A program made the translations under genes and the position numbers. A stretch of 64,000 nt of DNA from Candidatus Melainabacteria bacterium MEL.A1 (GTDB lineage Bacteria > Cyanobacteriota > Vampirovibrionia > Gastranaerophilales > Gastranaerophilaceae), in the NCBI GenBank assembly GCA_001765415.1, contig CP017245.1, forward strand, positions 930,001 through 994,000, read 5' to 3'. The stretch's first letter is position 1; each line of letters begins with the position of its first letter. The notes beneath the pieces are model-generated. The model was not told the DNA's origin. It worked only from the letters and a program-made list of their open reading frames with translations, and made no database searches. Of this stretch, positions 58,176 through 64,000 are shown one piece after another.

Positions 58176-61100
58176 TTATACAATCATTAAATTATCTGTC
58201 CAAAGTTCACATTGAGTCATTACAGTTTGTAATGCATCTTGCGCTTCTTCTGGGGGATAATTATACTTCTTTAGAAGTCTTTTAATAATTCGTCGCATAT
58301 TTGCCCTTGCAGACTCTTTCTTTTGCCAATCAATAGTTTTGTTTCTTCTTAAAGAATCTGTCAATTCTCTCGTCATATTTATCAATTCTTCGTTTTTATA
58401 AAAATCTTTTACGGCTTGAGGCTTTGTTAATGCATCATAAAATGCTATTTCTTCGTCATTCAAATCTCCAATAGGCTGCGAGCCTTCTTTAATTTGTTTT
58501 GCAATTTTTAAGAGTTCTTCAATAACTTCTGCATTTGTAATTAAACCATTTATATATTTGTTCATTGCAGCTTGAATAAGTTCACTAAATTTTTCTGATT
58601 TTACAAAATTTGTTCGTTTATAACATGAAACTTGTTCTGCAAGTAATTTCTTTAATATTTCTACTGCAAGATTTTTTTCTTTCATTTTTGAAATTTCATC
58701 TAAAAATTTAGGGTCGAATAAGGAAAATTCTTCTTTTATATCTGAAAATAAATTTATTACGCCATCGCTTTTTATACTTTGTTTCAATAATTCATTTATT
58801 CTTGCGTTCATTTCAGGAAGTGATATTTTTTTATCAATACCTGTATTCAATAATCGATTTAATAACACTCTTACTGATTCAAAAAATGCAGCCAAAATTC
58901 TGTCTTTTTCATCGACTATTGAAGAACATAAAGACAAGGCTTGATGTAACAATAACGCTTCTTTTTGGAAAGACTCTTTTCTATCCTGCATACTTGGAGC
59001 AATAATAAAGTTTACTGCTCCACTAATAGTTTTTGCTCGGTCTAAATCACTGCCTGTTGTAAATTTAGAAAAATCATAGTCATGGAATAAGTCTTGACAA
59101 ACTTCTAATTTTTCAAGGAATTTTGGATATGCAATTTGGGAAATATCAGGATTACCGTACGCTTTTCTATCTCTTGCAGTGTAATCATTCATTGCTCGTT
59201 TTAGTGCTGTTGCAATGCCGACATAATCAACAACCAAACCACCTTCCTTATCCTTAAATACTCGGTTTACACGAGCAATTGCCTGCATCAAATTATGTCC
59301 GCTCATTGGCTTATAAACATACATTGTGGCTAATGATGGGACATCAAAACCTGTTAGCCACATATCAACAACAATAGCAATTTTTAAAGTATCATTGTTA
59401 TCTTTAAATCTTTTTGCAAGCTCTGCCTTATACGCTTTGTTCCCAATAATATCACGCCATTCTTCAGGGTCATTGTTTCCTGATGTCATTACAACGGCAA
59501 TTTTTTCTTTGTTCTTTTCACCCCAATTTGGTCTTAGTTCAAGTATTCTATTATAAATTTTCATTGCAATAGGTCGAGAATAAGCAACAATCATTGCTTT
59601 ACCAGTCAAAAGATGTTCCCTGTTGTTTTCGTAATGGTTCAGAATATCGTCAACCAAAGAATTAATTGTGCTATCATCGCCCAAAACAGTTTCCATTTGG
59701 CTTAATTCTCGTTTGCTTTGTTCTACGACTTCTTCATCTGCATTTAGTGCCATCAAATCATATTCTTTATCAATAAGAGCTAATGTCGCAGGGTCAAGTT
59801 GAAGTTTTACAACTCTGCTTTCGTAATAAACAGGACGAGTTGCACCATCTTCAACAGCTTGTGTCATATCATAAATATCAATATAATCACCAAAAACTTC
59901 TCTTGTGTTTTTGTCTTTAGATGAAATCGGAGTTCCTGTAAAACCAATATATGTTGCGTTTGGCAAACTATCTCTTATAACTCGAGCTGTGCCTGTTTTA
60001 ATTTTACCAGTTTTAGAGTCGACTTTTTCTGTTAGTCCGTATTGTCCTCTGTGAGCCTCGTCTGCCATAACTACAATATTTCGTCTTGTAGATAAAGGCT
60101 CTGCGGATTCTTCAAACTTTTGCATTGTGGTAAAAATTATACCGTTAGCTTCTCTGCCGTCAAGAAGTTCTTTTAAATTTTCTCTTGATTGTGCTTGAAT
60201 CGGAGTTTGTCGCAAAAATTCCTGACATTTTGAAAACTGGGAATATAACTGATTATCTAAATCGTTTCTATCAGTAATAACCACAACTGTCGGACTATTC
60301 AAAGCCTCTTGCAAAAGGTGTGCATAAAATACCATTGACAAAGATTTGCCACTACCTTGCGTGTGCCAGAATACACCACCTTTACCGTCAGTTTGCGTTG
60401 CATGTTTTGTTGATTCAATAGCTTTTTTAACTGCAAAATATTGATGATATCCAGCAAGAATTTTAAAGGTATTTGGTCCATCATTGTTGAAACAAATAAA
60501 GTTTTTTAAGATGTCTAAAAATCTTTCTTTTTGAAAAATACCTTCAACAAATGTATCAAACTGTGCATGTAATTTGTTTTCATAAACACCGTCTTTGGTT
60601 TTCCATTCCATATAACGAGTTTCATCAGATGTAATTGTTCCAGCTTTTGAAATCAATAAATCAGACATAACGCAAATTGCGTTGTAGATAAACATTGATG
60701 GAATTTCTTTCATATAGTTTCTTATTTGTCTATATGCCTGAGATGAATCAGTTTCTTCTCTTGATGGAGATTTAAGTTCAAAAAGAACAAGCGGTAAACC
60801 GTTAATAAACAATAATACATCAGGTCTTTTTTCAGAGTTTTCAACAAAAGTCCATTGATTAGCAACTATGAAAGAATTGTTATCAACATTTTTGTAATCG
60901 ATTAAATAAACAATGGTTGATCGTTGCTCGCCGTTTTCTAAATATCTAACAGTTATCCCATTTTGCAGATAATCCATAAAAATTTTGTTTTGTTGTAACA
61001 ATTCGCCGTTGTCAAAATTTTTAATTTTAAATAACGCCTCTTGAATAGCAGGTTTTGGAACATTGGGATTAATTCGATAAATAGAATCTTCTAAAATATC

Positions 61101-61223
61101 TAAATACAAAGGAGAATAAAAATCACGATTTTCAACATCAGGACCATACACATGCGTATAACCCAAATGTTGAAACAATTCGATTACTGAATTTTCATAA
61201 GCTGCTTCTGTTAGTCCTTGCAT
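58176..61223 (-). CDS. hsdR: type I restriction enzyme, R subunit
   Basis: This 1015-residue motor-nuclease subunit has an N-terminal nuclease motif 'RPDVLLFINGLPLVLFELKSPSREE'. Walker A is 'GGVFWHTQGSGKSLSMVFYAHLL', the DEAH box 'VMADEAHRGQYGL', and 'ATYIGFTGTPISSKD' and 'QAIARVNRVFKDKEGGLVVDYVG' are helicase motifs III and VI. A C-terminal helical region contacts the methylase. The complex cuts unmodified DNA after translocation. Its start overlaps the gene at 61211 by 13 bases. hsdM is not inside the window and should lie beyond the right edge. Confidence 0.95.
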   Translation of the reverse strand: MQGLTEAAYENSVIELFQHLGYTHVYGPDVENRDFYSPLYLDILEDSIYRINPNVPKPAIQEALFKIKNFDNGELLQQNKIFMDYLQNGITVRYLENGEQRSTIVYLIDYKNVDNNSFIVANQWTFVENSEKRPDVLLFINGLPLVLFELKSPSREETDSSQAYRQIRNYMKEIPSMFIYNAICVMSDLLISKAGTITSDETRYMEWKTKDGVYENKLHAQFDTFVEGIFQKERFLDILKNFICFNNDGPNTFKILAGYHQYFAVKKAIESTKHATQTDGKGGVFWHTQGSGKSLSMVFYAHLLQEALNSPTVVVITDRNDLDNQLYSQFSKCQEFLRQTPIQAQSRENLKELLDGREANGIIFTTMQKFEESAEPLSTRRNIVVMADEAHRGQYGLTEKVDSKTGKIKTGTARVIRDSLPNATYIGFTGTPISSKDKNTREVFGDYIDIYDMTQAVEDGATRPVYYESRVVKLQLDPATLALIDKEYDLMALNADEEVVEQSKRELSQMETVLGDDSTINSLVDDILNHYENNREHLLTGKAMIVAYSRPIAMKIYNRILELRPNWGEKNKEKIAVVMTSGNNDPEEWRDIIGNKAYKAELAKRFKDNNDTLKIAIVVDMWLTGFDVPSLATMYVYKPMSGHNLMQAIARVNRVFKDKEGGLVVDYVGIATALKRAMNDYTARDRKAYGNPDISQIAYPKFLEKLEVCQDLFHDYDFSKFTTGSDLDRAKTISGAVNFIIAPSMQDRKESFQKEALLLHQALSLCSSIVDEKDRILAAFFESVRVLLNRLLNTGIDKKISLPEMNARINELLKQSIKSDGVINLFSDIKEEFSLFDPKFLDEISKMKEKNLAVEILKKLLAEQVSCYKRTNFVKSEKFSELIQAAMNKYINGLITNAEVIEELLKIAKQIKEGSQPIGDLNDEEIAFYDALTKPQAVKDFYKNEELINMTRELTDSLRRNKTIDWQKKESARANMRRIIKRLLKKYNYPPEEAQDALQTVMTQCELWTDNLMIV

Positions 61224-62068
61224 TTGTTCTCCTTTATGGATTTTAAAAAATCTGCAACTCTATTTTTTCTTTCTAAGTTATCATGTATTAACACACAAAA
61301 TAACAATAATTGATACAATTCATCATACCAGTTTTCTAGTTCTTTGTCATCAATTTCTATAACAGGATTTTTATTTCCTTCTTTTGTCTTATTATCATGC
61401 CTGATATGCAAATTATTTAGTAAGCCATTTGTTTTTTCAAAAAAGTCGTTATAGTTTTTATGAGGTTGTTTTAAAAGAGTCTCAAACTCAAGAGAGATTT
61501 GATATAAAAGTTTTCTCTTTCCTGTAATGTTACCTTTCATTGAATGGTGGTTATACATAAGAATAGCTAAAGCTGTTTCTTTACTTGATATCTCAGCAAC
61601 TGCAGTAGCTTCTGGTTTTTTAGGTATTAGAATTAACTTTTCTTCTCGTTCAAAAATCTTCCTTTCATAATTTAAATGATCTAATAAAATATTTACATTT
61701 TGTATCATTAGATAGTATTCTTTAGGAAATTCATAATGGTCGTCTCTTCGAAATCTTTTATACATTAAGTAAAAAATGTTTTCATAATATTCTAATGCAA
61801 TTATAATATTATCAATGGAACTTTCTTTTACAAAATAGTCTGTAATATTTAAATCATTTTTAATTTCTTTGCAAGTTAAATAAGATCCTCGCTGTTTCCA
61901 ATCAGGTAAAATCTGAGTTTCAAATAATTCTTCAATTGAATAATGGCTATTTTCAGAATAGATACACACCCATATGGATATTTTATTGTATAGATTAGTA
62001 ATTTTATTCATTTCTTTTACAATATTATATTTACTTTTTAAGATTTCAAACATATTTTGTCTTGTCAT
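61211..62068 (-). CDS. unknown accessory protein in the type I restriction operon
   Basis: This 285-residue, largely helical protein has no recognised motif. Notable are 'YYENIFYLMYKRFRRDDHYEFPKEY', 'EISSKETALAILMYNHHSMKGNITGKRKLLYQISLEFETLL' and 'NNLHIRHDNKTKEGNKN'. The shape recalls abortive-infection-type accessory proteins, but I cannot name a family. It overlaps hsdS by one base and hsdR by 13, so it is co-translated with the restriction subunits and is probably functionally tied to them. Confidence 0.65.
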   Translation of the reverse strand: MTRQNMFEILKSKYNIVKEMNKITNLYNKISIWVCIYSENSHYSIEELFETQILPDWKQRGSYLTCKEIKNDLNITDYFVKESSIDNIIIALEYYENIFYLMYKRFRRDDHYEFPKEYYLMIQNVNILLDHLNYERKIFEREEKLILIPKKPEATAVAEISSKETALAILMYNHHSMKGNITGKRKLLYQISLEFETLLKQPHKNYNDFFEKTNGLLNNLHIRHDNKTKEGNKNPVIEIDDKELENWYDELYQLLLFCVLIHDNLERKNRVADFLKSIKENKCKD

Positions 62069-63312
62069 TACTTATCCTCCCTAAACAATAATTTATCAGC
62101 GGACTGATTTGTTAAAATGTCGTCAATTTCGACCTTAGAAACATCAATTTCACCACTAATCAGTTTTGGTAAAAGTGTATCACGAAGTTGTGCTAATTTT
62201 TGTTTTTCTTTGGCATTATTTGCAATTTGCTTCATTATTGGAGCTACAGTAATATCAAAATTAATAATATCTTCTATATTTGGTATTTTTATTGGCACGC
62301 TTTTTAATTCATTTTGATTTAATCCAGGTTGTGCAGCTTTGCCGCAAGCTAAAGTATGAATTTTCTGTCTGTTAGAATTATCTAATAAGCAAAAATACAA
62401 GAAAAATTGAGTTGCTAATTTATTTGTTCTCAACAAAAAGACATGTTCATTAACTGCACATTGTTTGTGTGGAAAATCATCTAAAGTCATTGAAACTTTT
62501 CCTGTATATGCTCCATCTTTATAAAGCAAAACATCTTTTGATTTAACAATTCCACGATTTAACTTATTGTAAAATTCAGCACTTATAAATTTGTCTTTAG
62601 AATAATCATATACCCCAAATCCATTAATATTTTCTGCGCCAATACTTGGTACTCCATGGGTTAAAGCCCCTCCTTTTGGACGAGAACCCGTTTCTATAAT
62701 TTCTAATATATCACCAATGGTTCCACATTTCCCATTGTTATAAATTTCATAAAATAATGCTTGGGCTTGTTTTTCTAAATTATTATTTATCGAATTATTC
62801 AATTCAATTTTATCATCAATCGCACTCAAAACCTTTGCTATTTTTTGTTGAGTTTCAAGTGGTGGGAGTTTGATTTCAATACTATCAAATGTCTCTCTTG
62901 TAATCGTATCAAATACAGAACCATGAGTATTATGCTTTAAAAGATTAATACTGTTCTTTAACAAATAATATAAAAAATCAGAATTAATAATTTCTTCCTT
63001 AGCTCTTATACCATAACAAGATTGGTTAAATGCCATTTTATGCGGAATAACTGCAATTTCACCTACTGTACCTCTTGCTGATAAGATAATATCATTTTTT
63101 TTGAGTAGCTGAGTTGAACTTTTTTCTAAACCTAATTGTGTTATTGTTTTTTCTGTTGTATATACAAACTTTTCTCCAGAATTAAAATCTTTAACAGATA
63201 ACCAAGGAATAGTTCCATTCCAATATTCTGAAACGGTAGTTTTAGGAGTTCCGCCGCCTAAAATATAAACTAATTCACTAAATTTGTAATTTTTCCATTC
63301 CTTAGAGGTCAT
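62068..63312 (-). CDS. hsdS: type I restriction enzyme, specificity (S) subunit
   Basis: This 414-residue protein has two target-recognition domains. The first opens 'YKFSELVYILGGGTPKTTVSEYWNGTIPWLSVKDF'; the second lies at about residues 205-345 ('LEIIETGSRPKGG'). The conserved spacer helices are 'LPPLETQQKIAKVLSAIDDKIELN' and 'KEKQKLAQLRDTLLPKLISGEIDVS'. It defines the bipartite DNA sequence recognised by the restriction/modification complex. The start overlaps the TIR gene's stop (ATGA). Confidence 0.94.
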   Translation of the reverse strand: MTSKEWKNYKFSELVYILGGGTPKTTVSEYWNGTIPWLSVKDFNSGEKFVYTTEKTITQLGLEKSSTQLLKKNDIILSARGTVGEIAVIPHKMAFNQSCYGIRAKEEIINSDFLYYLLKNSINLLKHNTHGSVFDTITRETFDSIEIKLPPLETQQKIAKVLSAIDDKIELNNSINNNLEKQAQALFYEIYNNGKCGTIGDILEIIETGSRPKGGALTHGVPSIGAENINGFGVYDYSKDKFISAEFYNKLNRGIVKSKDVLLYKDGAYTGKVSMTLDDFPHKQCAVNEHVFLLRTNKLATQFFLYFCLLDNSNRQKIHTLACGKAAQPGLNQNELKSVPIKIPNIEDIINFDITVAPIMKQIANNAKEKQKLAQLRDTLLPKLISGEIDVSKVEIDDILTNQSADKLLFREDK

Positions 63313-64000
63313 TTCTCCTCCTGCATTATTTTTATTGGAATTCCAACAAAATCTCTTCTAGATGATGCATGCATAATATATAAAATATTAACTTTATTAT
63401 TATCTTTTGCTGTAATTTGAATTTTTATAGGAAAATGAGGAGAGGTTGCACTTTGAACTTCAATTAAAATACAATTATGCTGTCCATCTGAAAAATTGAT
63501 ATTTTTATTGAATCCAGAAATATACTCATTAAAATCTGGTAATTTCCAGCTTAAATCTTCTTCATTATTATCAACCACCACCAAATAACGAGAATGAGGT
63601 TCCATATAGTATAGAGCTTTAATTTCGACAAGAGCATTTTGACCTTTATTTACTACTTCTGCAATTAGATTACTTACCTTCTCAGAAGGTCTATAAGTAT
63701 TTTGCCCCCTAACAACATCTAACATTTGTCTTGTTGCTATCTCTAAACCTTGAGTAAATAAATCGATATATAAAGTTGATGCAATTATTGCCGGCATAAT
63801 CGCATCATCAAGTTTTACAGGAATAAATGTTATATTTTTCTGAGCTTTTTTCATTAATGCAGATTGCCATTCTATTTCGACCATTTTACTATTTAAACTA
63901 TTTCTACTAACAAAAAAGAAAAAATAGTTACATTGTTCAAGACCTTCATTCATTTTTCCAGTAATGCTATCCCCAGGTTGAATAGACCACTCATCGTAAA
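63309..64000 (-). CDS. TIR-domain protein, 5' end cut off by window
   Basis: The frame is open to the right edge, so the protein is incomplete at its N-terminus. The visible part begins 'YDEWSIQPGDSITGKMNEGLEQCNYFFFFVSRNSLNSKMVEIEW', the core of a TIR_2 domain. 'KNITFIPVKLDD' and 'LYIDLFTQGLE' follow. A C-terminal beta-rich domain of about 130 residues is not recognised ('SRYLVVVDNNEEDLSWKLPDF', 'IQITAKDNNKVNILYIMHASSRR'). Bacterial TIR proteins commonly cleave NAD+ as abortive-infection effectors. The four-base overlap with hsdS places it in the type I restriction operon. Confidence 0.82.
   Translation of the reverse strand, partial: YDEWSIQPGDSITGKMNEGLEQCNYFFFFVSRNSLNSKMVEIEWQSALMKKAQKNITFIPVKLDDAIMPAIIASTLYIDLFTQGLEIATRQMLDVVRGQNTYRPSEKVSNLIAEVVNKGQNALVEIKALYYMEPHSRYLVVVDNNEEDLSWKLPDFNEYISGFNKNINFSDGQHNCILIEVQSATSPHFPIKIQITAKDNNKVNILYIMHASSRRDFVGIPIKIMQEEK

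Overview
The window is AT-rich bacterial chromosome. Three things point to an uncultured relative of the cyanobacteria, most likely Gastranaerophilales (Vampirovibrionia / 'Melainabacteria'). These are prepilin-type proteins with the FTLAEVLITLGIIGVV signature, the nusB-ftsY adjacency and long NusB, and very frequent short palindromic repeats between genes. This is an inference from sequence character, not a database result.

Layout. Positions 1-4350 hold an SH3-like fragment, a prepilin-type gene with a broken upstream leader, rplI, and a CooC-like ATPase with folD. Positions 4541-10061 are a reverse-strand ribosomal unit read infA-rpmJ-rpsM-rpsK-rpsD-rpoA-rplQ-truA-rplM-rpsI, with unusually wide gaps filled with repeats. 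Positions 10320-26950 mix housekeeping genes (lepB, a polyprenyl diphosphate synthase, lipM-like, nusB, ftsY, cysS) with lineage-specific proteins. The latter include leaderless coiled-coil proteins, an EF-hand/HELTH putative zinc protease, TPR proteins and a second prepilin gene facing an XRE regulator. Positions 26970-40302 carry SpoIID, MurJ, a Sua5/TsaC-type protein, a nitroreductase, hydrolase, cupin, TyrA, MtnA, RuvC, ACT, alanine symporter, glycosyltransferase and TPR genes. A two-piece-free tmRNA lies at 40450-40842.

Immediately 3' of tmRNA the character changes to mobile and defence genes until the right edge. A 26-bp direct repeat at 40846-40871 and 54287-54312 (25/26 identical) brackets 13.4 kb. 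This block contains a PD-(D/E)XK protein, a large serine recombinase, DUF2924, a frameshifted gene, DUF5681, a ParB/methyltransferase, a zinc-ribbon protein, XRE, a mini-SMC ATPase, a second PD-(D/E)XK nuclease, a WG-repeat protein, a WYL regulator, a DUF6414-like protein and an AAA+ ATPase. After the second repeat the same architecture starts again: a different cargo gene (an 888-residue nuclease plus P-loop protein) followed by a decayed copy of the same recombinase. It then runs into a type I restriction operon (hsdR, an unknown gene, hsdS) with a TIR-domain gene coupled to it. I read this as tandem recombinase islands at the tmRNA 3' end with exchangeable defence cargo.

Three genome-wide patterns stand out. 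First, short palindromic repeats appear to have inserted in frame into several protein genes (a prepilin, the polyprenyl synthase and an M14 peptidase) and supply stop codons to others, like Rickettsia palindromic elements. Second, a G10 tract sits where one extra G would fuse a start codon with a good ribosome site to a prepilin gene through 97 stop-free codons, which suggests phase variation. Third, many genes without a Shine-Dalgarno sequence have a TAnnAT-like box exactly six bases before ATG, the geometry of leaderless transcripts.
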